Origin: Acidovorax sp.
GTDB lineage: Bacteria; Pseudomonadota; Gammaproteobacteria; Burkholderiales; Burkholderiaceae_C
Direction of reading: 5' to 3'
Length of the DNA stretch: 64,000 nt
Assembly: GCA_030692685.1 (NCBI GenBank)
Contig: JAUXZO010000061.1
Span: 1-64,000 of the forward strand
Shown: in pieces, positions 8,433 through 16,306 of the stretch
How the letters are laid out: each line of letters opens with the position of its first letter
How positions within the stretch are numbered: the first letter of the stretch is position 1
Made by a program: the position numbers and the translations under genes
The notes under the pieces: model-generated
The model's database searches: none
What the model saw: only the letters and a program-made list of their open reading frames with translations
Told to the model about the DNA's origin: nothing

Positions 8433-9914
8433 TTATTGGAACGCCACCTCGGCAAAGCTGCGCAGCTTGCGGCTGTGCAGGCGATCCACACCACCAGTGC
8501 GCAGGATCTCGATGGCGCGCATGCCGATGCGCAGGTGCTGGTCCACCCGCTCGCGGTAGAAGTGGTTGGCCATGCCGGGCAGCTTGATCTCGCCGTGCAG
8601 GGGCTTGTCGCTCACGCACAGCAGGGTGCCGTAGGGCACCCGAAAGCGGAAACCGTTGGCCGCGATGGTGGCGCTTTCCATGTCCAGGGCCACGGCGCGG
8701 CTTTGGCTGAACCGGCGCTGGGGCATGTTGTCGGGCAGCAGCTCCCAGTTGCGGTTGTCGGTGCTGGCCACGGTACCGGTGCGCATGATGCGCTTGAGGT
8801 CGGCTTCTTCGATCTGGGTCACGTCGGCCACAGCTTGCTGCAGCGCCATCTGGATTTCGGCCAGCGCCGGTATGGGCACCCACAGTGGCAGCTCTTCGTC
8901 CAGCACATGGTCTTCGCGCACGTAGGCGTGTGCCAGCACGTAGTCGCCCAGTTGCTGGCTGTTGCGCAGGCCCGCGCAGTGGCCCAGCATCATCCAGGCG
9001 TGCGGGCGCAACACGGCGATGTGGTCGGTAATCGTCTTGGCGTTGGCCGGGCCGACGCCGATGTTGACCATGGTGGTGCCGGTGCGATCCTTGCGCACCA
9101 GGTGGTAGGCCGGCATTTGCGGCAGCCGCGGCGGCGCCACGCCCAGCTCGTCGCCGGCCTGCGCGCTCAATCCGACGCGGCGAGTGATGACATTGCCCGG
9201 CTCGATGAAGGCCACGTACTCGCTGTCCTCCTTGGCCATCTCGGCGTGGCCCAGGCGCACGAATTCGTCGATATAGAACTGGTAGTTGGTAAACAGCACA
9301 AAGTTCTGAAACCACTCAGGCGCTGTGCCTGTGTAGTGGCGCAGACGGTGCAGCGAATAGTCCACGCGCGGCGCTGTGAACAGCGACAGCGGCTGGGCCT
9401 CCCCCGGGCGGGCCTGCCAGGTGCCGTTGGCAATGCCATCGTCCATGGCGGCCAGGTCAGGCAGGTCAAACACGTCGCGCATCAGCATCCGGCGCTCGGT
9501 GGTCAGCGTGCCTTCGATGTGGTCGTGCTCGGCGAACGAAAAATGGATGGGAATAGGGTGCGCGCTGGTGCCCACCTCCAGTTCCACGTTGTGGCTGGCG
9601 CGCAGCAGGCGAAACTGCTCGGCGTAGTAGTGGGCAAAAAGGTCGGGGCGGGTGAGGGTGGTTTCATACCGCCCCGGGCCCTCCACAAAGCCATAGGCCA
9701 GTTTGGTGTCTGCCCGCGCTACCGTGGTGGTGTGCACGCGCACAAAAGGGTAGAACGCACGCACATGGGCGCTGGGCGTCTCACCGGCCACAAAGCGCTG
9801 CATGGCCTCGCGCAGGTGGCCAATCTGTTGCTGGTAAATGCGCTGCACCTGGGCCAGCGCGTCGGCCGGGTCGGTATGGCGGGTGGGAGCGATGAAGTCG
9901 GGGATGAGGGGCAT
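8433..9914 (-). CDS. amn: AMP nucleosidase
   Basis: A 493-residue enzyme that cleaves AMP to adenine and ribose 5-phosphate, controlling the adenylate pool. The N-terminal domain has FYPFVRVHTTTVAR and GFVEGPGRYETTLTRP, the catalytic nucleoside-phosphorylase-like half has GVGPANAKTITDHIAVLRPH, GHCAGLRNSQQLGDYVLAHA and ALDMESATIAANGFRFRVPY. The length fits the family. The ATG at 9914 is preferred over the in-frame GTG at 9929, which would overlap the upstream gene. It sits between two cyclic di-GMP genes on the same strand; whether this is functional is not known. Confidence 0.95.
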   Translation of the reverse strand: MPLIPDFIAPTRHTDPADALAQVQRIYQQQIGHLREAMQRFVAGETPSAHVRAFYPFVRVHTTTVARADTKLAYGFVEGPGRYETTLTRPDLFAHYYAEQFRLLRASHNVELEVGTSAHPIPIHFSFAEHDHIEGTLTTERRMLMRDVFDLPDLAAMDDGIANGTWQARPGEAQPLSLFTAPRVDYSLHRLRHYTGTAPEWFQNFVLFTNYQFYIDEFVRLGHAEMAKEDSEYVAFIEPGNVITRRVGLSAQAGDELGVAPPRLPQMPAYHLVRKDRTGTTMVNIGVGPANAKTITDHIAVLRPHAWMMLGHCAGLRNSQQLGDYVLAHAYVREDHVLDEELPLWVPIPALAEIQMALQQAVADVTQIEEADLKRIMRTGTVASTDNRNWELLPDNMPQRRFSQSRAVALDMESATIAANGFRFRVPYGTLLCVSDKPLHGEIKLPGMANHFYRERVDQHLRIGMRAIEILRTGGVDRLHSRKLRSFAEVAFQ

Positions 9915-9918
9915 GGGG

Positions 9919-12006
9919 CTATTGTCCACAAGCCGGCAGGGCAGTTCCCAGCCAGTTACTTGTACCTAAGGCATCCATTGGCACCGACACCACAAACCCC
10001 TGCATCAAATCGCAGCCCAGCCCCGTCAATAGGTCCACCTGCGCCTGCGTCTCCACCCCCTCAGCCACCGTCTTCAATTGCAGGCCATGACCCATCTGGA
10101 TGATGGCGGTGACGATGGCGACATCGTCTGCGTTGTCGGGGGTGTCGGCGACGAAAGACCGGTCGATCTTGAGTTTGTCGATGGGGTAGCGCTTGAGGTA
10201 CGCCAGGGATGAGTAGCCGGTCCCAAAGTCGTCGATGGAGATACCTACGCCCAGCGCCTTCAAGGCGTTGAGGGTGTCCAGCGCCTGGCCGGTCTGGTGC
10301 ATCAGCACGGACTCGGTCAGTTCGATCTCCAGGTATTGCGGCGCCAGGCCCGTTTCGCGCAGGACCGTGGCGATTTCTGTGGCTACGTCGCGTTGGCGGA
10401 ACTCGATGGCCGACAGGTTGACGGCCACGGGCACCATGGCAAGGCCCTGGTCTTGCCATTCCTTGAGCTGGCGGCAGGCTTCGCGCAGCACCCATCGGCC
10501 GATGGGGGTGATGAGGCCGCGGGACTCCGAGAACGTGATGAACTCGTCGGGGCCGACCAGTCCGCGCTCGGGGTGGCGCCAGCGCACCAGGGCTTCCAGG
10601 CCTTGCAACTTGCCGTCGGCCAAGCGCACCTGGGGTTGGTAGTGCAGTTCGAACGCGTTGTTGGCGATGGCATCGCGCAGCTGGCGCTCGTGGCGCAGTA
10701 CGTCCAAAGCGCTGGCGTCCATGCTGGAGTCATAAAACTGGCGGTTGCCGCGCCCGCTTTCCTTGGCGTGGTGCATGGCGGCGTCGGCGCAGCGCAGCAG
10801 CAGGTCGGCGCTGTTGCCGTGCTCGGGGTACAGCGCAATGCCGATGGAAGGCGAGATCGTCAGGGGTAGCTGATCAACCGTGAACACGCCGTGCATGGAT
10901 GCCAGCAATTTGTCGGCCACCAACGCTGCGTCTTCAGGGCTATTTACGTCCGTCAGCACGACAACAAATTCGTCGCCGCCCAGTCGCGCCACCACATCGG
11001 CATCGCGTACGCCTAGTCGCAGGCGTTCGGCCACGTTGCACAGCAGTTGGTCTCCCGCGTGATGGCCCAGCGAGTCGTTCACCGTTTTGAAGTGGTCGAG
11101 GTTGATGAACAAAATGGCCGATCTGCCGTGGCGCCTGCGGGCGAGGGACAACACCTGCGCGAGTTGTTCCATCAAAAAATGGCGATTGGGCAACTGCGTG
11201 AGGGTGTCGTGCAAGGCGATGAAAGCCTCTCGCTCTTGCGCCTGCTTGCGCACGGTGATGTCACGCACCACCACGATGCGATAGTCCGCATGGTGCAGGG
11301 GCATCGTCTTGCCGACCACCTCGACCGGGATGGCGTGGCCTTCTTTGTGGCGAATCGTGACCTCGTAGGGGTCTTCGCGTCCGCTGCGGGTGTAGTCGAG
11401 CGCAATGGCTCGCCATTCGGGGCTGATGAAATTGAAGATCGACAGGCCGATCACCTCATGCAGCGAGTAGCCCGTCAGGCGGTACAACGCTTCGTTGCCG
11501 TCGGTGATGATGCCGTCGCGGTGAAACACGATGGCTTCGTCGGTGGCCTCGGTGAACTTGCGCATGCGCTCTTCGCTTTGGCGCACCGTGCGTTCTGCGC
11601 GCCAGCGTTCGGTGATGTCGGTGATCAACACAAACGAGCCAATCTGCTGACCCCCACCCGTCGCAAAGTGCGGGATCAGGTTGACCTCGATCATGCGTGC
11701 CTCGCCGTTGGGCAGCGTTTGTTCACGCGTGTACTTGATATGTTGGCCAAGGACGGTCTGTTCGACATACGACTCGATGCCGGCCCAAGCTTTGTCGCCA
11801 ATAGCCTGTCGCACCGTTAGACCCAAAATGGATTCGGTGGTGTGACCGTTGTAGGCTGCGTACCCTTGGTTGGCAAACTGGCAGCGCAGCGCGGGCACGT
11901 CGTAGTAGGCCATCAAGGCGGGCACCGAATCGGCAATCAGGCGCAACAATGAGTCGCTGGAACCTCCCTGGCCGGGGGCATTGGCTGCGTTGGATGAATC
12001 TGGCAT
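9919..12006 (-). CDS. PAS-PAS-GGDEF-EAL cyclic di-GMP protein
   Basis: A 695-residue protein with two PAS domains (about 20-140 and 145-260), a GGDEF domain (about 265-435) and an EAL domain (about 445-690). The cyclase loop is intact (ARLGGDEF) with an RDAD inhibitory site, and the phosphodiesterase residues are present (GLEALVRWRHPE, ELTESVL, DDFGTGYSS, KIDRSFV). Either activity is possible. No membrane segment is seen, so it is probably cytoplasmic. It ends five bases before the amn start, suggesting one transcription unit with amn and the diguanylate cyclase. Confidence 0.93.
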   Translation of the reverse strand: MPDSSNAANAPGQGGSSDSLLRLIADSVPALMAYYDVPALRCQFANQGYAAYNGHTTESILGLTVRQAIGDKAWAGIESYVEQTVLGQHIKYTREQTLPNGEARMIEVNLIPHFATGGGQQIGSFVLITDITERWRAERTVRQSEERMRKFTEATDEAIVFHRDGIITDGNEALYRLTGYSLHEVIGLSIFNFISPEWRAIALDYTRSGREDPYEVTIRHKEGHAIPVEVVGKTMPLHHADYRIVVVRDITVRKQAQEREAFIALHDTLTQLPNRHFLMEQLAQVLSLARRRHGRSAILFINLDHFKTVNDSLGHHAGDQLLCNVAERLRLGVRDADVVARLGGDEFVVVLTDVNSPEDAALVADKLLASMHGVFTVDQLPLTISPSIGIALYPEHGNSADLLLRCADAAMHHAKESGRGNRQFYDSSMDASALDVLRHERQLRDAIANNAFELHYQPQVRLADGKLQGLEALVRWRHPERGLVGPDEFITFSESRGLITPIGRWVLREACRQLKEWQDQGLAMVPVAVNLSAIEFRQRDVATEIATVLRETGLAPQYLEIELTESVLMHQTGQALDTLNALKALGVGISIDDFGTGYSSLAYLKRYPIDKLKIDRSFVADTPDNADDVAIVTAIIQMGHGLQLKTVAEGVETQAQVDLLTGLGCDLMQGFVVSVPMDALGTSNWLGTALPACGQ

Positions 12007-12060
12007 GGACCACTCGGTGCTTGTGCAATTGTTATAGCCGATACGCCTTACGAATGCACA

Positions 12061-12218
12061 AGAACCTGCTCAATGTCTTTTTGGAGATCGACCCTCCGGG
12101 CAAGTACCTTGCCGGGCGGTCTGCGGCGTTGCGGCGCTTGTGGACACTGCGCACCGCGCCTTGCATCACATCCCGGAAAGGTACTTGTGCGACTCCCAAA
12201 AGACATTGAACAGGTTCT
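12061..12218. repeat. 158-bp nested inverted-repeat element
   Basis: Outer arms of 26 bp (12061-12086 and 12193-12218) match in 24 positions as inverted repeats; inner arms CAAGTACCTTGCCGGG (12101-12116) and CCCGGAAAGGTACTTG (12172-12187) match in 15 of 16. It fills most of the 265-bp gap between the divergent GGDEF-EAL and dbpA genes. No transposase is present. It may be a non-autonomous mobile element or a structured RNA or leader. Confidence 0.6.
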
Positions 12219-12271
12219 ACGGTAGTTGCCCGTATACCGGGCCTTAACAGCCGGGGCCGGATAATCGGGCC

Positions 12272-13690
12272 ATGACCTCCAAAGAAAACCAAGCCAGCAC
12301 TGATTTCAGCACGCTGGCCCTGAACCCCGCCATGCTGGCGAACCTGCAGCAGCTGGGCTACACCCAAATGACGCCCATCCAGGCCGCCAGCCTGCCTCCA
12401 GCGCTGCTGGGCAAAGACCTGATCGCCCAGGCCAGCACCGGCAGCGGCAAGACAGCCGCGTTTGCATTGGCCCTGCTGGCCAACCTCAATCCCCGCCGTT
12501 TTGCCGTGCAGTCCCTGGTGCTGTGCCCCACGCGCGAGCTGGCCGACCAGGTCAGCACCGAAATCCGGCGCCTGGCCCGTGCTGAAGAAAACATCAAGGT
12601 CGTGACCCTGTGCGGCGGCGTGCCGCTGCGCGCGCAGACGCTGAGCCTGGAGCACGGCGCGCACATTGTGGTCGGCACCCCGGGCCGCGTGATGGACCAC
12701 CTGGAACGCCAGCACCTGAGCCTGGAGGCGATGAACACCTTGGTGCTCGATGAGGCCGATCGCATGCTCGACATGGGCTTCTTCGATGACATCGTGACCG
12801 TCGCCAAGCAGTGCCCCAAAGAGCGCCAGACGCTGCTTTTCTCGGCCACCTACCCTGACGGCATTGCCAAGCTCAGTGCGCAGTTCATGAAGACGCCGCT
12901 GCAGATTACGGTGCAGGCCCAGCATGCCGACGGCAAGATCGAGCAGCGCTGGTATGAGGTGAAGAATAGTGAGCGCCTGCACGCCGTGTCGCAGCTGCTC
13001 AACCACTTCCGGCCCGAATCGTCCATCGCGTTTTGCAACACCAAGCAGCAGTGCCGGGACCTGGTGGGCGTGCTGCAGGCGCAGGGTTTCAGCGCGCTGG
13101 CGCTGTTTGGCGAGCTGGAACAGCGCGAGCGCGACCAGGTGCTGGTGCAGTTTGCCAACCGCAGCTGCTCGGTGCTGGTAGCCACCGACGTGGCCGCGCG
13201 GGGCCTGGATATCGCCAACCTCGCCGCCGTCATCAACGTGGATGTGACGCCCGACGCAGAGGTGCACATCCACCGCATCGGCCGCACGGGCCGGGGTGAC
13301 GCCGAGGGCCTGGCGCTGAACCTGGCCAGCCTGTCCGAGATGGGCTTTGTCGGCAAGATCGAGGTGCTGCAGGGCCGCGAGTCGCGCTGGTCGCCGGTGG
13401 CAGAACTCACGCCCACGGGCAGCGGCCCGCTGGTGCCGCCCATGGTCACCATCCAGATCATTGGCGGCCGCAAAGAGAAGATTCGCGCGGGCGACGTGCT
13501 GGGCGCGCTGACCGGCGACATGGGCTACACCCGCGAGCAGATCGGCAAGATCAACGTGAACGATTTTTCCACCTACGTGGCGGTGGACCGCGCCATTGGC
13601 GCCCAGGCCGCGCAGCGCTTGAACCAGGGCCGCGTGAAGGGCAAGACCGTGAAGGCGCGGCTGGTGACGGGCAACCAGGACTTTGAGTGA
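12272..13690 (+). CDS. dbpA: DEAD-box ATP-dependent RNA helicase DbpA
   Basis: A 472-residue helicase. The core shows Q-motif LGYTQMTPIQ, motif I ASTGSGKT, motif II LDEADR, motif III SAT and motif VI HRIGRTGR. The last 75 residues (VTIQIIGGRKEKIRAGDVLG to the end) form the DbpA RNA-binding domain, which in E. coli recognises 23S rRNA hairpin 92 and directs the enzyme to late 50S ribosome assembly. The ATG at 12272 gives the normal family N-terminus. It is a single gene with a palindromic element upstream and repeats downstream. Confidence 0.95.
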   Translation: MTSKENQASTDFSTLALNPAMLANLQQLGYTQMTPIQAASLPPALLGKDLIAQASTGSGKTAAFALALLANLNPRRFAVQSLVLCPTRELADQVSTEIRRLARAEENIKVVTLCGGVPLRAQTLSLEHGAHIVVGTPGRVMDHLERQHLSLEAMNTLVLDEADRMLDMGFFDDIVTVAKQCPKERQTLLFSATYPDGIAKLSAQFMKTPLQITVQAQHADGKIEQRWYEVKNSERLHAVSQLLNHFRPESSIAFCNTKQQCRDLVGVLQAQGFSALALFGELEQRERDQVLVQFANRSCSVLVATDVAARGLDIANLAAVINVDVTPDAEVHIHRIGRTGRGDAEGLALNLASLSEMGFVGKIEVLQGRESRWSPVAELTPTGSGPLVPPMVTIQIIGGRKEKIRAGDVLGALTGDMGYTREQIGKINVNDFSTYVAVDRAIGAQAAQRLNQGRVKGKTVKARLVTGNQDFE

Positions 13691-13735
13691 AATTGGCCGC
13701 TAGCGCTTATCTGGTAAGCGCTGGTAGCTATTAAT
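13690..13735. repeat. Copy of the dispersed CTAGCGCTTA palindromic repeat
   Basis: CTAGCGCTTA, loop TCTGG and TAAGCGCTGG followed by TAGCTAT, starting at the dbpA stop codon. Confidence 0.85.
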
Positions 13736-13805
13736 AGAGTAGCAATTGATGGGTCATGGCGCTGCGCGCCACCGCAGTCGTTGAAATCGGCGCGCCCCAG
13801 GGGGT

Positions 13806-13842
13806 TGTCGGGTTACGCCCTTGCGGGCTAACCCGACCTACC
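13806..13842. repeat. GTCGGGTTA palindrome
   Basis: GTCGGGTTA, a GC-rich loop and TAACCCGACCTAC, the same unit as at 4312-4347. It lies downstream of dbpA in the convergent gap. Confidence 0.8.
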
Positions 13843-13867
13843 AGGGCTGTGAATCAACAATTTGAGT

Positions 13868-13917
13868 CAAATCGGCCTCTAGCGCTTATCTAATAAGCGC
13901 TAGTAGCTATCAAATTT
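13868..13917. repeat. Copy of the dispersed CTAGCGCTTA palindromic repeat
   Basis: Perfect 10-bp stem CTAGCGCTTA / TAAGCGCTAG around TCTAA, followed by TAGCTAT. Second copy in the same 287-bp convergent gap. Confidence 0.85.
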
Positions 13918-13930
13918 GCGCGACATCGAT

Positions 13931-13960
13931 GTAGGTCGGGTTAGCGCAGCGTAACCCGAC
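13931..13960. repeat. GTCGGGTTA palindrome
   Basis: Identical to the 30-bp unit at 4250-4279 (GTAGGTCGGGTTA, loop, TAACCCGAC). The two repeat families alternate in this gap, so it appears to be an accumulation site. Confidence 0.8.
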
Positions 13961-13977
13961 ACCCCCGCCAGCATGAC

Positions 13978-14673
13978 TCAGCGCGCTGCGCCCGGAGCTT
14001 GCAGCATCTGCACCATCTTGGTGTAACCCCGCTGGCGCGCCAGCTGCAGCGGCGTGTTGCCTTGCCGGTCGGTCAGCACATGGCTGGCCCCGGCCTGCAG
14101 CAAGGCCTGCAACGTGGCCTGGTGGCGCGGGCCGCCGTTGCCCAGCACGATGGATTCGATGAGCGCTGTCCAGTGCAGGTTATTCACATGGTCCAGCGGC
14201 GCGCCGGCGGCGATCAGTTGGCGCACCACACCGTCGTGCCCCAGGTGCGCCGCCGCGATGAGGGCTGTGCCGTCGTAGCGGCTGGTCACCTGTTTGGCGC
14301 TGGCACCCAGTTGCAGCAGCAGGCGCAGCGTGACTTCGTCGTCGGCCACGGCGGCAATGGTCACGGCGTCGTAGCGGTCGTTTTCCAGCAGGTCCAGGCC
14401 CGCGCCCGCTTTGGCGAGGGCGCGGATCGCGTCGGCCTGCCGGGCGAACGTGGCCACATGCAGCGGCGTGCGGCCCTGCGCGTCGCGGCCGTTCAGATCG
14501 GCCCGTGCGGCCAGCAGTTTGGTCAGCGCTGGCATGTCGCCACGCGCAGCAGCGGCGTGCAGGCCCTGGTAAGCCGCTGCTTCGGCAGCCGTGGGAGGGA
14601 CCTGGGCGATGGCGGGGAGCGTGCAGGCCAGCAGGGTTGCGGCCAGCGCGAATGCAAGGTTCCGGTGCTTCAT
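13978..14673 (-). CDS. Secreted ankyrin-repeat protein
   Basis: A 231-residue protein with a signal peptide (MKHRNLAFALAATLLACTLP then AIAQ) and about five ankyrin repeats, for example GRTPLHVATFARQADAIRAL, GTALIAAAHLGHDGVVRQL and GNTPLQLARQRGYTKMVQML. Ankyrin stacks bind other proteins; periplasmic ones are often linked to oxidative-stress factors. The start is the ATG at 14673, preceded by GGAGG at good spacing; the longer open frame upstream covers a GT-rich simple repeat. It follows the HbpS-like gene by 65 bp on the same strand and is probably cotranscribed. Confidence 0.85.
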   Translation of the reverse strand: MKHRNLAFALAATLLACTLPAIAQVPPTAAEAAAYQGLHAAAARGDMPALTKLLAARADLNGRDAQGRTPLHVATFARQADAIRALAKAGAGLDLLENDRYDAVTIAAVADDEVTLRLLLQLGASAKQVTSRYDGTALIAAAHLGHDGVVRQLIAAGAPLDHVNNLHWTALIESIVLGNGGPRHQATLQALLQAGASHVLTDRQGNTPLQLARQRGYTKMVQMLQAPGAAR

Positions 14674-14686
14674 GGGTGCCTCCGAT

Positions 14687-14720
14687 AGCGTGCGTGCGTG
14701 CGTGTGTGTGTGCGTACGTG
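14687..14720. repeat. TGCG/TG simple-sequence tract
   Basis: A run of TGCG units turning into (TG)n and ending TGCGTACGTG. It lies between the HbpS-like gene and the ankyrin gene, just upstream of the latter's ribosome site. Confidence 0.8.
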
Positions 14721-14738
14721 TTGAGTGCCGGTGGGACG

Positions 14739-15236
14739 TTACTTCAACAACTCTTGCACCTTTGCGATACCTGCCACGGCACATTGCTCGTCCAGGTGGC
14801 CGCCGGGTGCGCCGCCCACGCCCACGGCGCCGATGACCTCATTGCCCACCTTCACCGGTACACCACCGCCCAGCAGCAGGTAGCCGGGGATGTTGACCAG
14901 GTTGGCTGCCGCGGGGTTCTTTTGCGCGCCTTCCATCATGGCCAGTGTGGTGTTCTTGGCGGAGGCCGAGGTGTAGGCCTTCAGGCGGCTGGCTTCCAGC
15001 GTGTGGGGGCCGGCGTTGTCGGCGCGGTGCACGGCGCGCACGGTGCCTGCACGGTCTACCACGGTGGCGGTCACGGCATAACCGTTGGCGCTGCAGGTGG
15101 CCACGGTTTGCGCGGCGATCTGCGTGGCCAGGTCCAGCGAGATGTTCTTTTCGGTGCGCACGCCTTCGGCACTGGCAGCCGTGGCAATCACGGCCAGGGC
15201 TATGGCTGCGGCGGTTTGGGTGATGGACTTTTGCAT
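14739..15236 (-). CDS. Secreted GlcG/HbpS-like (DUF336) protein
   Basis: A 165-residue protein with signal peptide (ITQTAAAIALAVIATAASA) and a single GlcG/HbpS fold: CSANGYAVTATVVDRAGTV, AYTSASAKNTTL, and the glycine-rich LLLGGGVPV and GAVGVGGAPGGHLDEQCA. HbpS of Streptomyces is an extracellular haem-binding redox sensor; GlcG is encoded with glycolate oxidase. The role of the proteobacterial secreted form is not settled. The ATG at 15236 gives a clear signal peptide. Confidence 0.85.
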   Translation of the reverse strand: MQKSITQTAAAIALAVIATAASAEGVRTEKNISLDLATQIAAQTVATCSANGYAVTATVVDRAGTVRAVHRADNAGPHTLEASRLKAYTSASAKNTTLAMMEGAQKNPAAANLVNIPGYLLLGGGVPVKVGNEVIGAVGVGGAPGGHLDEQCAVAGIAKVQELLK

Positions 15237-15424
15237 GGTGCTCTCCGGTGTTTTGGTGTCGGCACCACCCGTTGTGGTGCCGTGGGAGAACTGTAGAAAA
15301 TGCGCGCGTTTTCAGCCATTCGTGCGGCTACGCGCGGCCCTCCGTAGAACTACGCAGTGCAGGGCGGCGCGTGCGATGCCCGTTCTATGGGCTCGAACGG
15401 CTGGGTGATGTCTTTGCGCAACCC

Positions 15425-15566
15425 TCAGGCCCGAACCGCTCGTGCCGAGCTTGTTGAAGCACTGCGCGGCGCTTCAACAGGCTCAGCGTGAACGGGCTGG
15501 CGTATCGATGCGATGCGATGCGCAAGCGTCGGGGCCTGGCTTCGACAAGCTCAGCCCGAACGGGTG
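15425..15566. repeat. CTTCAACAGGCTCAG repeat cluster
   Basis: Three copies of a roughly 25-bp unit: an inverted one ending at 15460 (GCCGAGCTTGTTGAAGC), one at 15471-15497 (GCTTCAACAGGCTCAGCGTG) and one at 15539-15566 (GCTTCGACAAGCTCAGCCCG). The first two form an inverted pair. It occupies a 446-bp gap between the HbpS-like gene and the response regulator. A loosely repeated CCAAGCGCCAAGTGCC segment follows at 15609-15660. No gene is seen in the gap. Confidence 0.75.
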
Positions 15567-15682
15567 GGGGGTATCTTGGCGTGACCTGCAGGCCGGAGCG
15601 GCTCGGAGCCAAGCGCCAAGTGCCAATCGCCAAGCGTTCAGCGCCAACCGCCAAGTGCCGTGAGCGGTGCGTGCCTCACTCC

Positions 15683-16306
15683 TCACTCCACCAGCGCCGC
15701 ATACCGCCGTATCAGCTGCGCCAGTGATTCGGCCCCCAGCTTGGCAAACAGGTTGGCGCGGTGGGTTTCGACCGTGCGGGGCGATAAGGTCAGCGCCTTG
15801 CCGATCTCCTTGTTGGTCAGCCCTTCGACGATGAGCCCCAGCACCTCGCATTCGCGGGCGGACAGCTGCGCAAAACGCTCGCGGGCCTGCTGGTCGGCCT
15901 GGTGCCGTTCGCGCGACCGAACATGCTGGCGCACGGCGTTCTGCAGGGCTTCAATCAGCACTTCGTCATCCACCGGTTTTTCCAGAAACTCTGCTGCGCC
16001 GGTCTTGAAGGCGCGGCGGCACATCTCCACCGTGCCGTGGCCGGTGAGCAAAATCACAGGCTGGTCCACTCCCTGCGCCAGAAGTTGCTCCAGCACAGTC
16101 AGGCCGCTGATGCCGGGCATGCGCACATCCAGCACGATGGCGCCGATGTTGGCGCGGTCAAACCCCGCCATGAACGCCTGTGGGTCGGCCCAGGCCTGCA
16201 CACGCAGGCCCACGGTGCTGATGAGCAGGGAGAGGCTGTCGCGCACGGCAGCGTCGTCGTCCACCAGGTGGATCAGGGGCGAGAGAGAAGAGGCGTTATC
16301 GGTCAT
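15683..16306 (-). CDS. FixJ-type response regulator
   Basis: A 207-residue regulator with a receiver domain (acidic pair DDD near 16-18, phosphoacceptor D60 in IVLDVRMPG, conserved LTGHG and EKPVDDEVL) and a C-terminal LuxR/FixJ helix-turn-helix (LSARECEVLGLIVEGLTNKEI, TVETHRANLFAKL). Phosphorylation by the partner kinase should switch on DNA binding. Its start overlaps the end of the kinase gene by 11 bp, so the two are translationally coupled. No target gene is evident nearby. Confidence 0.93.
   Translation of the reverse strand: MTDNASSLSPLIHLVDDDAAVRDSLSLLISTVGLRVQAWADPQAFMAGFDRANIGAIVLDVRMPGISGLTVLEQLLAQGVDQPVILLTGHGTVEMCRRAFKTGAAEFLEKPVDDEVLIEALQNAVRQHVRSRERHQADQQARERFAQLSARECEVLGLIVEGLTNKEIGKALTLSPRTVETHRANLFAKLGAESLAQLIRRYAALVE

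Noticed and set aside
8419-9315. Extension of the diguanylate cyclase frame
   Set aside because: Same-strand shadow of amn in another frame; hydrophobic sensor region begins at the ATG at 8418.
8436-10103. A 555-codon open frame on the plus strand
   Set aside because: Antisense to amn, whose protein is unambiguous.
12054-12209. Short open frame inside the 158-bp palindrome
   Set aside because: Coding potential follows from the arms of the inverted repeat; no ribosome site and no homologous family recognised.
15425-15566. Possible CRISPR array
   Set aside because: Only three imperfect copies, one inverted, with unequal spacing and no cas gene: a dispersed repeat cluster.
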